NCBI GenBank assembly: GCA_010015745.1
Contig: ML978257.1
Location: 46,857-110,856 of the forward strand
Direction: 5' to 3'
Length of the DNA: 64,000 bases
From: Setomelanomma holmii
Lineage: Eukaryota > Ascomycota > Dothideomycetes > Pleosporales > Phaeosphaeriaceae
The notes under the pieces are model-generated. The model was given only the letters and a program-made list of their open reading frames with translations, made no database searches and was not told the DNA's origin. The translations under genes and the position numbers were made by a program. Numbering within the stretch: position 1 is the stretch's first letter; each line of letters opens with the position of its first letter. Of this stretch, positions 10,400-21,132 are shown piece by piece.

Positions 10400-12269
10400 A
10401 TGAAGGACAACGACCTCACCGACAGTGTACGCCATCTCAACACGACTCGTATCATCTATGACTAACACCGTGCAGGAGCGTCGCCAGCTCGAGCAAGAGC
10501 TCCATACCGAGATCCTGCCCGGTACGGAGATCATGGCTGATGTTGGCTCGCATCACTTCGTCAAAGGCTCGCATCGCGAGGTCCTTGTCCCGCAGCCAAG
10601 TGACGACCCAAATGACCCTTTGAATTGGAGCACCCCGTGGAAGATTGCATGCATCACTTCAGCGGCCGTGGCCACGTTCACTCAAGGCTTCGGACCACTT
10701 GCTCTGTCACCCATGTTTCCAGCTCTGATGGAGGCTTTTGAAACCGACCTGGCTGGTGCGGTCAAGTTTACTGGCCTGTGTATTCTTGTCTTGGGTTTCA
10801 GCAACTTCATCTGGTCAGTCCTTTCCTCCTTTCATTGCATATAGTATGCTAATATCACGCAGGGTTCCCATCAGCTCCTCATTCGGTCGCCGTCCAGTCT
10901 ACCTCTTCTCCCAACTCATCAACTTTGGCACCTCGATCTGGCGCGCCAAGGCCAACTCCTACGGCTCCTTCATGGGTGCTTGTATCGTCAACGGCATCGG
11001 CGCTGGACCAGCCGAGACCATCATGCCTGAAATCATCGCCGACGTCTTCTTCCTCCACGACCGCGGCAAGTGGAATACGCTCTACTGGGTCGTCTACATG
11101 GGCTCGCTCATGGTCGGTCCTATCGTCTCTGGCTCAATGACTGAGACTGTCGGATGGCGCAGCTTCTGGTGGCTCAACACTGGTATTCTCGGTCTCTCAT
11201 TCCTCATGGTGGTCTTCATGTTCCCAGAAACACGCTTTATTCGCATGCATCCCGATGATGCTGCAGCCCACGCAAGCAATGCCTCCGCAAGCTCCCTGGA
11301 CGAGAAGATCCACGCCACGCGATCTGAGAACACCACCAGCGGCGCGGTCGAAAACAACTCCGACGACATCAAGCACGTCCCAACTGCTGGCTCAGCACTC
11401 CCGAACACCGAGGGTCTCACCGTGTCCGAAACTGTAGCACGCGATCCATATCTCGGCAAAGGCACACCCGGCAAATGGCAATGGAAGATCTTCCAGCCCA
11501 ACGCGCATCCATTCCGAAGCATTTTCATCGATCTCTGGACACCCTGGAAACTCTTCGCCTTCCCTATCGTCGAATTCGCCGCCTTCGTTGTATCCTGGTC
11601 CTGCTCGTCTTTCCTCACCATCAACCTGACGCAAAGCCAAGTCCTCGCCGCTCCGCCGTACAACTTCAAGCCCATGACTGTCGGATTCACCAACTTCGCT
11701 ATCATGGCCGGCGCATTCGTCGGGCTATTCACTGCCGGCCCGTTGAGCGACTGGGTCTCTGCACGCTCGACGAGGAAGAACAACGGCATCAGAGAGCCGG
11801 AGATGCGTCTTCCAGCCATGATTCCATACGTCATTATCATGTTCCTCGGCAACATCGTTGTCTCGGTAGGCTACGAGCGCCACTGGCCTTGGGAAGCTAT
11901 CGTCATTATTGGCTTCACCTGCGCTGGCATCCAAGTCGCCGCTCTTCCCGGTATCGTGAGCACGTACGCGGTGGATTCGTATAAACCGGTTGCGGGAAGT
12001 TTGTTTGTGGCTATCACGGTGAATAAGAATGTATGGGGATACGGGTTCAGCGAGTTTATTACGCCGTGGTCGATTAAGTCTGGGTAAGTCAGAACCATCT
12101 ATGTTTGTGAGGAAGTGTGCTAATACGCTACAGGTTCATCCCGCCGATCATGACTAACGCAGCGCTTATTCTTACGTGGTGCCTCTTTGGTATCTTGTTC
12201 TGGTGGAAGGGCAAGACGTTCCGTCGCTGGAGCAAGAATAGCAAGGTTCATCGTATGAACTCTCTTTGA
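10400..12269 (+). CDS. Major facilitator superfamily transporter (fungal DHA1-type)
   Basis: Four exons (10400-10426, 10476-10813, 10863-12083, 12134-12269) join in frame to 573 aa. The nine-codon first exon is chosen because the ATG at 10400 leads to a GTACGC donor and a textbook TGACTAAC branch and GCAG acceptor, joining to ERRQLEQELH. The N-terminus then reads PGTEIMADVG and PSDDPNDPLNWS, the cytoplasmic signature of fungal DHA1 drug/H+ antiporter-like MFS proteins. About twelve hydrophobic helices follow, with a long hydrophilic central loop (about residues 265-345, between helices 6 and 7). The loop-2/3 region reads SSFGRRPVY, the usual MFS GxxxDRxGRR-like site in degenerate form. Likely a plasma-membrane exporter; the substrate cannot be predicted. 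The upstream carboxylase remnant gives no reliable functional hint. Confidence 0.93.
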
Positions 12270-12579
12270 ATACATCGGACGCTGCGTTGCGACGTACCTG
12301 AATCAGTAACCATAACTTCAAATACCATGGCATCTTTCAATGTTACTTGGTCTACTTCTCCTCTTACCGTCACCCCATCTCGCTCTGATCACATGCCAAA
12401 CATAGTCAAGCTCTTTCACCTTCACTTCACCCACTCAATGACTTTCTACACTAATTCGGAATCAACACCACGTCTCTTCCACCTTTCCACATAACCTCCA
12501 CCTCAGTCTCACTACGGCTCCAACACCACAAGCACCATATCACCTTCCGCTCAACCGAATTCCCCAAACTCAAGCAGTC

Positions 12580-13644
12580 ATGGCGCACAACCCACCCCGC
12601 TCCCGCACAGCACCGCGCACATCGCGAGCCTACAGCATCGCCTCAGACTCAACCTACACACCGCACGCCACACCACCCCCACCCGCGCGCCGCGGCGCAG
12701 CAAACGGCACACGAGGCATCCGCGCCGCGACCGTTGATACGACTGAAGACACCGATATCCCGACTCGAGACACCCAGACACGAATACCAGCGCACTATTC
12801 CCTCCCTCCAACCGTGCCGAGCTCGTTCCACGGTGACATCGGGCACACGCTCGACCTGATCCTCAAGTTTGGACTAACCTTGCCGACTCTGCGAACACAT
12901 GGTCTCCAAGCCGTGCTCGACACGCTGAGCGCGCCTGTCAAGACTTGTACGAACTGGCCCCCGCTACTCCGCGCCGTGTGGGCTGGCAGCGAAAACAGCC
13001 AGACGTCACGAGCGCTGATCGAGGAGATTTTGTTCTTTGCAACGAGGGTGTTGATGCCTGAAGGTATCGCGGAGAACAGGAACTTTATGGCAAGGTTGTA
13101 TGAGAGGAAAAAACAGCTCGCGATCAGGCTGGGATTGAGATATGACATGTTGCGCGAGTGGGAAATGGATGGATCGAACCACCCGTTGACAGTGGCGTCT
13201 TTGGCACCACCAGTCGACGGAAGTATACAGGTACCAGCGGCACCGAGGGTGACAAGTGAGCGGGCACGAGCATTTGGGAGGAGGGCGTTGATGCCGAATG
13301 TGGTTGCGACACTCATCGCTGCGCCGCCGGGTGGATGGACGACGCATGCTGTACGGGAGCGTATGAAGCATCACATCACCGCCCTGGACTCGTATCTCGT
13401 CCTTACCGACGAGCAAGTAGCGGCGTGGAACGATGAGACGGTGCTGGGTATGTGCGCGCAGGTGGTGCTGCAGTGGCAGTGGTTGAGGGAGAATAATCGC
13501 ATGCTGGAGGAGATGGAGACGATGGGGTGGGAGGAGTTGGAAGGGAGTAAGGAGGAGTGTGAGTGGATCCTGGAGGAGGGGAGGAGTAAGGGAGGAACTG
13601 GGGGTGGGAAGGTTAAGGTTAAGGACTTGGAGGATGGAAAGTAA
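12580..13644 (+). CDS. Uncharacterised intronless fungal protein
   Basis: A single uninterrupted frame of 354 aa. The first ~85 residues are disordered (Arg, Thr, Pro, Ala-rich), followed by a mostly helical region (about 85-200) and a second helical region containing APPGGWTTHAVRERM. The C-terminus is charged, rich in Glu then Gly/Lys. No signal peptide, membrane helix or known catalytic motif is visible. Codon use is GC-rich like its neighbours, and no intron consensus interrupts it. Function unknown. Confidence 0.75.
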   Translation: MAHNPPRSRTAPRTSRAYSIASDSTYTPHATPPPPARRGAANGTRGIRAATVDTTEDTDIPTRDTQTRIPAHYSLPPTVPSSFHGDIGHTLDLILKFGLTLPTLRTHGLQAVLDTLSAPVKTCTNWPPLLRAVWAGSENSQTSRALIEEILFFATRVLMPEGIAENRNFMARLYERKKQLAIRLGLRYDMLREWEMDGSNHPLTVASLAPPVDGSIQVPAAPRVTSERARAFGRRALMPNVVATLIAAPPGGWTTHAVRERMKHHITALDSYLVLTDEQVAAWNDETVLGMCAQVVLQWQWLRENNRMLEEMETMGWEELEGSKEECEWILEEGRSKGGTGGGKVKVKDLEDGK

Positions 13645-14335
13645 CGTAGTGGGGCGTTAGCATGGAAGTCGATTGTGGAAGCTATGGTCTTCCGTCCAAT
13701 GGTGGGATCGTCGGAAACTATTGCTCAGGTGGAGCGTTGAGCTTCAACGGCAGGCAGCATGGTGCTGTTCCAGATTCGGAACCAAATACTTGAAAGACGG
13801 AACCAGATACTCAATCGTGGGCGCGCGCAGGTGGTCCAACTTACGAGGTCTTTGGTATGCTGCTGACTGCTGATTTTGTAGCTTTTCTGCAGATATGTGG
13901 CTGAGCGAAAAGAGAAGGTACACCGGCCAGTCGCAAATATTCGATATCCGAGATCAACCGCTTTCATGCCAAGTACATATTCAACTCATGTCAGATGTCA
14001 AATCTTGCGTTGCGCTCGTTCGAGAGCTGGCCTAACTGCCGACAGCACGTGTCTGGTTGTGAATTGAGTTGCAACCGAAATGCTGGATGTATCCATTTCC
14101 TTGGTGTTGCAATATTTTTCATGTTGTTTGGGTGGCTACCATTGTATGTTGTCGGAGATCCATGGTCGCGATGCAAAAGGTTGCTTAGCTGGACCCCAGT
14201 GCGAACATATTGTAAGAACATGCCATATATCAATCAGTCCGCCTTCACATCTTCTTCTTCTTGCTCACTTCCTCAAACACAACCCAAACGAACATCTGCA
14301 ACAATACCGCCAAGACTGATCAGCAAAATATCAAA
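13645..14335. other. Intergenic
   Basis: No supported gene. The last part is a pyrimidine-rich leader (TCTTCTTCTTC) before the next gene. Confidence 0.4.
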
Positions 14336-15383
14336 ATGTCACCACTTCAAAGACTAGCACGCGATTTGCGAGATTTGATTATAGATCAAGTTCTGCTCAC
14401 ACCAGACGAAAGCCCCAAACCCCTACCCAACGACCAAAAAGACGCCTTGCCCAACCCACTCTCGTTCGAGAGTGCACTCCTCCACCTGAATCACCAATTA
14501 AGAGCCGAAACACTAGATGACGCGGCGAGGGTCAAGATTCCGCTGGTCTTGGATCTTCCACTCCTCAAGGACGGATTGTTTCAAGGCACCTGGCTGAGTC
14601 GACCGTTCGGGCATCCAAAGACGTGGAAAGAGGTGTCATCGATGAGAATCCAAGTGCGCCTGCAGCCAGTCGATATAACGCCGAAACTGGCCCATCATCT
14701 TTTGCTACGGACAAGGGAAGGGTTCGCTGAAACTAATTTAGACCAGCTAGTCTGGCTCAGAGAGCTTATGACGACCTAGTATCGTGGAGGGCATGGGCCA
14801 GCACTTGAGCTACGCAATTTCCAAAGTCATCTGCGGTGTGATGGACGGACGAGCGCGATGCAAAGACAAAGATGGACATCCCATGCTTCCAAAGGATGCG
14901 ATTGTCAACACGACCAGGAGCCTCGACATCCAAGTTACCTGGGCTGTCGACAGCGCTGGTGCGGTCATAGAAGCGCCGCCGGGGTCAGATGAGACGAAGT
15001 GGCTGGTCCCCGGAGTCAACACGTTAGATATAGTCAACTTCATTACACATGTAATCGATGCTAGATTCAGCTCTAAAGATGACTTCTGGCCCTCGTGTCT
15101 GAATGCCCAGGTAGAAGGATGGAAACCCTTGGCAAAACTCACGCATATCGGATCCTGTTTGCTGGAGTTTCGAGGATCGACCTGGTTCAGCGGAAGCAAT
15201 CAAGAATTGCCATCATCTCTTGGAACCACCATTCTCAGAGATGAGATTCTGCTGACTCGAGGATGTGTATGTGTGGATAGTCGATGTCGAAGGTGCGACG
15301 GCAACCTTGAGCGTGCAGAGAATCAAAGCCAAGAGAAAGGAGTTGGGTTGGCACGACAACGACGAACGAGGAGTAAAGCGTAG
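14336..15383 (+). pseudogene. F-box-like protein gene, broken in the middle
   Basis: The first frame (14336-14779, 147 codons from the ATG) begins MSPLQRLARDLRDLIIDQVLL, which matches the start of the gene at 16365 (LPRELRDHIIDQVLL), and continues with paired features (IPLVLDLPLLKDG.. and QVRLQPV against LILDLLVLEDGG.. and QVRMQPV). It stops at 14779. The likely continuation, in another frame from about 14784 to 15383 (200 codons), has a folded look (DIQVTWAVDSAGAVI), ends in an Arg-rich tail and shows no domain I can name. No good intron joins the two frames. A third frame reads QRAYDDLVSW across the gap, suggesting more than one frame change. LPxELRxxIxxxV openings are typical of the large fungal F-box-like families. 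Probably a decayed duplicate. Confidence 0.55.
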
Positions 15384-15574
15384 GCGCAGTGTGGAAGAGG
15401 AGTGAGCGATGGAGAGAAAAGAGTGCTTAGAGCGAAAGGCTAGCTGAGCGCGCCATGTGGCATGATGTCATAAGGATGTGGAAAGGGTTCATGGGAGGAA
15501 TAAACGACGGTAGTGAAGCGCTCAGGCTGGTAGCACCTTTGTATCGATGAGCAACTCAAGGACTTTTGCTGTCA

Positions 15575-16039
15575 CTAGAGCCTGAATATTATCGCTCCGA
15601 TCGAAAGAAACGACATTTTGTTGTAGATAAAACATTCTTCACATTCATTCCACTTTCTTCCACCGTCCCTCACCCCTCTCCCTAGTGTCCAGTTTGGAAA
15701 CCCATAACTCCCATCCGCGCACGCCTGCTTACAGGAATAATGAAACTCATCTCCACCAATATGATTTCCCTCTGACCTGCAGCTTCCAATGCAGTATCCT
15801 TCTTCGCACCAGCCGCCGCGTGCGTAATGTATCGTAATCGCAACACTGGAAGTCAGTGGTGGGATACGTGTCGCTACTCTCCTGCCCTTCTCTATAACAT
15901 CGGCACTGTTGCTAATCGTATTGAACTCAGGGCGTCCGAGGCGACGTAACAATTTGCAATTCTCCCGCCAGGCATATCGGTGGTGATGAGTGGGATTATT
16001 ATTGTAAGAAGACCGGGGCTGATTATGGGAGTGCGCCAA
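15575..16039 (-). CDS. Cysteine-rich small open frame, doubtful
   Basis: A 154-codon frame whose second half has eight cysteines (CEEGYCIGSC, CKQAC, CEEC) and Gly/Trp-rich spacing, as in small secreted fungal proteins. The annotated start gives no signal peptide; an upstream exon was not found. Could be an effector-like protein with a missed first exon, or chance. Confidence 0.25.
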   Translation of the reverse strand: MAHSHNQPRSSYNNNPTHHHRYAWRENCKLLRRLGRPEFNTISNSADVIEKGRRVATRIPPLTSSVAITIHYARGGWCEEGYCIGSCRSEGNHIGGDEFHYSCKQACADGSYGFPNWTLGRGVRDGGRKWNECEECFIYNKMSFLSIGAIIFRL

Positions 16040-16364
16040 ATTGAGAGGGCAGATGTCAGAGGAGAAAGAAGGGGAAGGGGTGGGAGGATGAAAATGACGA
16101 CAAGAACTAGTTGAGTGGTGATTTGATGGGAGCTAATTAGCAGAATGATTGTAATGGGGGTTATTGTGTGGGTTTGAGGTTTGGTGTTCGTGTATACTCT
16201 GGGTCTGGTTCGTTGCTGTTGACGACCTCAAGCGTACCGGAGTAAGCGATGATGATTTTGTCAAAACACATGTTCGTCGCAACATCAACCTTTGTTGTCA
16301 GTCCAAATCCTTCTACTGCGACCGTCAACATTCCGCATTGTTCTATTCAACGCTATCGCACGCA

Positions 16365-17183
16365 ATGCTGCTCACCTTACCGCGGGAGCTTCGCGACCAC
16401 ATAATCGACCAAGTACTACTTAGCGAATCGCCAGCTCCTGCGCCCATCGAGCGGGTCCATCTCGGCAACGGCAAATATCATGTCCAGCCTGGTAAAAGGA
16501 TTGGTTTGCCAAGTCATGTCGATACGCAACGCAAAAGCTCCTTGCTGTACGCCAACAAACCATTGCACTACGAAGTCCAGGAACGCGCCGCCCGCCTGAA
16601 CGTGGCTCTGATTCTCGACCTCCTAGTCCTGGAGGATGGTGGCGTTTACAGTACATGGCTCAACTCTCCTTGCGGCCGGAACTGGCAGAGAATCCACTTC
16701 ATGGTTCAGGTCCGGATGCAGCCGGTACATCTCACGCGATTTCAGGAGCGGCATGCCTCCTTCTACTCTTCAGCAACAAGTGTCCGTCAGGTCGTGATGG
16801 GCGCGATAGCCCAGGTTGTTCGGGCGGCTGTCTTGTGGATACTGTTCCGATGGACGCCAGAAGATGCAAAGGGACTCGCCAATCTGGACCTTTTTGCGCG
16901 CGAGCAGAAGGAAAGACCAACCAGTTCGATCGCGCAGTTGGGGATCGATGTAGGCGGAATACAAGGAAAGGTTGAGACATCAGACCGCACTTGTCCATGG
17001 TATAATTTCACTGCACACCTGGAGCAGCATGTATGTACGCTATGCCCATGCGTTAAGGACAGAACGACATCCCCCTATAATATCGATGCTTTTCATAGTC
17101 GCGCGCGATCCTTTCGCATGTTGGAGAGATGGAAGTGCGCCACAAGGGTCAGGTGGTACAGCGTTGGGATGCAGAAGCGATGA
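16365..17183 (+). CDS. F-box-like (LPRELRD) protein, paralogue of the gene at 14.3 kb
   Basis: The frame is open from 16164, but the protein most likely starts at 16365 (MLLTLPRELRDHIIDQVL), giving 272 aa, because that places the F-box-like helix at the N-terminus as in relatives. The order of features follows the 14.3-kb gene: LPRELRD, a hydrophobic LILDLLVLEDGG strand, then QVRMQPVHLT. The second half is Cys/Arg-rich and diverges. F-box-like proteins recruit substrates to SCF ubiquitin ligases, but only the short N-terminal motif supports this here. The last ~90 residues do not resemble the sister copy, so a frameshift or missed intron near 16750 is possible. Confidence 0.5.
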   Translation: MLLTLPRELRDHIIDQVLLSESPAPAPIERVHLGNGKYHVQPGKRIGLPSHVDTQRKSSLLYANKPLHYEVQERAARLNVALILDLLVLEDGGVYSTWLNSPCGRNWQRIHFMVQVRMQPVHLTRFQERHASFYSSATSVRQVVMGAIAQVVRAAVLWILFRWTPEDAKGLANLDLFAREQKERPTSSIAQLGIDVGGIQGKVETSDRTCPWYNFTAHLEQHVCTLCPCVKDRTTSPYNIDAFHSRARSFRMLERWKCATRVRWYSVGMQKR

Positions 17184-18117
17184 ACGGCATGGCCATGAGA
17201 CTCTCCTCCGTGGACAGAGACATTGTGCTGTCTCGAAGGCTGATGCTGGAGTGGTGATAGTTGAAGGGAAGGTTGAGGCAAGAGGCGGTGAGGCTTTTCT
17301 AGACTAGTCGACCCGCTCCTTCCCTTTAGCCTACCGGGTGGTCCCACTTGTATGGAGGCCATTGATGCTTGCTGATCAAATTCGAATGTCGTAGATACTG
17401 GAGACGAAATATACAAGGAGAATCGCGATCAGTCAATTCCTGTTGCTGGTGTGGTTGCGCTCGCCGCATTGACGCTGATTGGCCAGAGGCTACACGTTTG
17501 GCGTGTTTTCCATGTTTACGTCGCGTGCGCCGGCGAGTGCTGCGTTCCTGAGCGTGCGACCACACAGGCGACCGCATGCGCCGCACGCCAGAAAATCCTC
17601 GTGCGAACGACGAGTTGGTCACACCGACTGCAGCCCATCAGCGATGAGAAGAGGAGAATTGATGTGCGGAGTGCAGGCGCCCATGGTCAATTGGCCTGTG
17701 GGTAATTTAGCCAAGCAGGAGCGGTGGACCCTGCCACTTTCGCGATAAGCTAACGAAGGGACCTCCTGATGCTCCTTTCGAGTCTGTGTCTGTTCTGTAT
17801 CCGCGCATTGTCCCCTCCTTGCAGCCTCGCCGCGCTCTGTATATACGCACGCTGTGCCGAGTCGCTCCTTATTGCTAATCGTCACGTTTGTTGCGGGAGT
17901 GAGTGGTTCGCTGCGAGTCAGAGACTCATGCGCTGCAGTCACAGATCCCGGTCCTTAATTCGAAACCCACGCTCGCGAAACTTCTCCAACGCCAGCACCG
18001 TTTGTGCTTCCGACCAAGCGCCAGCTTCGATTCTCGCGTGTGACCTCACCGGACTTGCATCAGCCTGCGAACGCTTTTGCTGTACGACACCCGGCACATG
18101 TGCCACCAAAGGACGCC
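17184..18117. other. Intergenic, TBC gene promoter side
   Basis: Several short frames on both strands, none with a domain. A 264-codon frame (17769-18563) overlaps the TBC gene out of frame and is treated as a shadow. Confidence 0.4.
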
Positions 18118-21100
18118 ATGACGAGCGAGACGGAAACCATGGACACGCAGAAGGAAGTCGCGACCCGGACGGTCGAGGCAGTCACACGCTCGCCACGCAC
18201 ACACGTGGACAGCTCGCCACTGCCAACCGACTCAATGGTTACAGTCCCGCTTTCAGAGGCCGGCACTTCGCCAGACGACGAGAATGTGAGGGAGTCGACA
18301 CTACGCCCACAAATCATAGTAGAGGAGCGGAGAGACTCGTCTCGGCCCAACTCAATCGAGATACTCAAGGCCTTTGGACGACGCAGCAGCCAGGCGAGTG
18401 TCGACGAGAACACAGCGGACAGTCCCACCGTGTCAGTCCACAATGTAGATGCGCCGTCTTCACCAGAGGCACCGAACCTGTCGCGGAGAAGGAGCGACGG
18501 ATCAGGAAAGAGCGAGCCAGTGGACTGGGCAGAGCTCGAGAAGAAGGAGGAGCAAGAGCCTGAGGGCGAGGGGCAGGATAAGGTGGGCGTAAACAATGCT
18601 TGCATACAGTACAGTACTAACACCGCCAGGCTATGGCACTGCTTCTTGCGCGACTGGAGCAGGAGAATGCCGCCCTCATGTCCGACTCGAAAGCTGGCAT
18701 CAAGGCCACACGCGCCCGCAGTCAGTCACGACCACCTTCGTTCAACCAGCTCAAGCGCCTCGTGCAGGAGGACGACGCCTCGCAGGTCCGCTTCTCGCAG
18801 CTGCCTTCCCCACCACCCATGACCGAGCTCGAATTCTGGGCAGCACTCGTGCGCGACTACCCACAGACGGTCCAAAGACTGCCAACACTATGCTTGAACA
18901 AGATTAGAGGAGGCATTCCTGCGCCCTTGCGGGGCGTAGTTTGGCAAAGTGCGTCAGGTTCGCGAGAAAAGATAATAGAAGACCAATATGAAACACTATG
19001 CGGCGAGTCGAGCCCATACGAGAACATCATCAACAAGGATCTCGGGAGAAGTTTCCCAGGTGTCGAGATGTTCAAGGATCCGGAAGGTGAAGGTCAGAAG
19101 ATGCTGGGCCGCGTCCTGAAGTGCTTCAGCTTGTATGACCACAAGATTGGGTACTGCCAAGGCCTGGGCTTCCTTGTGGGCCCGCTGCTGATGCAGATGG
19201 GTGACAGGGAGGCCTTTTGTGTGCTCGTCAGGTACGTTCTAGCTGCAGCCAGAAAGCTTGCATGTGCTGAAAGTTTGCAGGCTCATGGAAGACTATGATC
19301 TCCGCTCGTGCTTTCTCCCCGATCTGTCAGGCCTCCATCTTCGTATCTTCCAGTTCCAGCGTCTCCTTCATCACCATATGCCAGAGCTTGCGAAGCACCT
19401 CGATGATCTGGGCGTCGAATCGGCGTACCTGTCGCAGTGGTTCTTGTCGTTCTTCGCCGTGACATGTCCACTACCCATGCTCTTCCGCATCTACGACGTG
19501 TTGTTTGCTGAAGGCGCCTCCGAGACCATCATGCGCGTGGCTCTCGCGCTCATGAAGAGGAACGAGCAGAAGCTGCTCTCACTGAGTGAGTTTGAGGATG
19601 TCATGCAACTCCTGCTCGGACGCCAGCTGTGGGATCCTTATGGCCGCAACGCGCATTCAGCAGACGAGCTAGTGAGCGACTTTGTCGGCTTCACCAACGA
19701 CGTCACTCGCGAGAGGCTGCAGGGGCTGGAGCAACAGTACAAGGAATCACAAGAGAAGGACGTTTCAAAGCAACAGGTCCAAAAGTCTGCCATGTCATTC
19801 CTCGGCCGTTTGTGGGGCCCCTCCAACTCATCGACAAAGTCTGTCACCTTGAGCCCTGGGCTCTCTGCGCCTTCGCGACCCGTTAGCTTCCTGCGCCGCT
19901 CTGCATCAAAGCAGAGTCTTGCATCTACGCTCAACTCCACCGCCGAATCCGACACGTCAGCCGCCACCCAAAGCACCGCTTTGACCGACATCTCTCGAGG
20001 CTCAAGCGCGGACGCATCCTCTCTCAAGTCCGGGCACGGGTCTGTCGCGATGGGCCACTCAGCCAAGGATCGCGACCTTCACTACCAGATTGAGCAGCTG
20101 CTTATGTCGGTAAGCCAACTGCAACGGCAGAACAGTGAGCTCGAAGCAGCTCTGCAGAAGCAGCGGGAGGACCGGAAGGAAGATCATCGCATTGTATGGA
20201 CGGTTGTGGACAAAATCAGGAAGAAGGCCTCAAATCTCTCAGCGCCGACATCACGCTCATCAAGGCGACGAACGACCATCACAGCCGCGACAGTGACCCC
20301 ACCACCATCTGAGGAGCCTGCTACCATCGTCCTGCCTGAGGGTGCTGAAGAGGTTGTGGATGTTTTGGAGAAGCAGTTTCCATTTGAGCAGACCCACCAC
20401 CGCGCATCATCAATGTTCGAAACAAAGGAAGTCCTCCGAGAAAATCTAGCGCGGACGAAGGACCAATTAGCCTCAGAAACACTACGCGCACAAGCATTAG
20501 CCCGAGATCTTAACGACCGCGACGCCGAGCTCCAAAGCGCCCGCGACGCCCTAAAAGACACCCGCCACCGCCTCCAAGAAAGCTACAACCAGTCGCAAAA
20601 GCAAGAAAAGACCATCCAAGACATGCGCCGCAACGAGCGCAAAAACTCGGCCGCAGCATCCTGGACCCACGCAGATAATTCTCCAGATACACCACCGACC
20701 CTCTCGCGCTCCACCACCGCAGATAGTATTTCTGGAGGTCTGAGGGAATTGAGATTGGGACGCACGCCGAGCCAGAAATCGACTCATGCGCCCACAACGA
20801 TGTTCAGCAAGCGCTCGTCTTCACTTGCCACGCAACAAGTTTTATCCACGGAGAACCACGCGCCGGCTGATAATGAGGCTTTGCTCTTGGAACTGGTGAA
20901 TGCGAAGACAGCGGAAGCCGTGGCGAAGCAAGAGTTGGAGGAATTGAAAGCCAAGTTTGAGGGTATGAAAAGGGTGATCAGCGGTGCGGCATCGAGTCCG
21001 GGGACAAAGTCGCCTACGCCCAGTCCAAGTCCGAGTATAAATGTGGAAAAGAAGGCGGATGCGGCTGCGGGAGGGTGGAACTGGGGAGGGTGGAAGAGAA

Positions 21101-21132
21101 CTGTGAGTACAAATAACGCCAGCGTCTCGTAG
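18118..21132 (+). CDS. Rab GTPase-activating protein with TBC domain (Gyp5-like)
   Basis: Exons 18118-18582, 18630-19231 and 19281-21132 join in frame to 972 aa (introns 47 and 49 nt). The protein stimulates GTP hydrolysis by Rab GTPases in membrane traffic. Residues 1-180 are disordered and acidic. The TBC domain follows (about 215-470): GGIPAPLRGVVWQ, the Arg-finger motif IINKDLGRSFP and the Gln-finger motif YCQGLGF are all intact, so it should be catalytic. After a Ser-rich linker with basic patches, two coiled-coil stretches (about 620-700 and 740-810) and a C-terminal one (about 890-945) precede the end. This architecture resembles fungal Gyp5/Gyl1, which act at ER-Golgi and exocytic sites. 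An in-frame ATG at 18004 would add 38 residues; 18118 is chosen because coding character starts there. Confidence 0.92.

Noticed and set aside
11094..11855. 253-codon minus-strand frame
   Set aside because: Shadow of the MFS transporter exon, which has clear family motifs and splice sites.
17769..18563. 264-codon plus-strand frame overlapping the TBC gene start
   Set aside because: Runs out of frame with the TBC protein and is Arg/His/Cys-biased as expected for a shadow.
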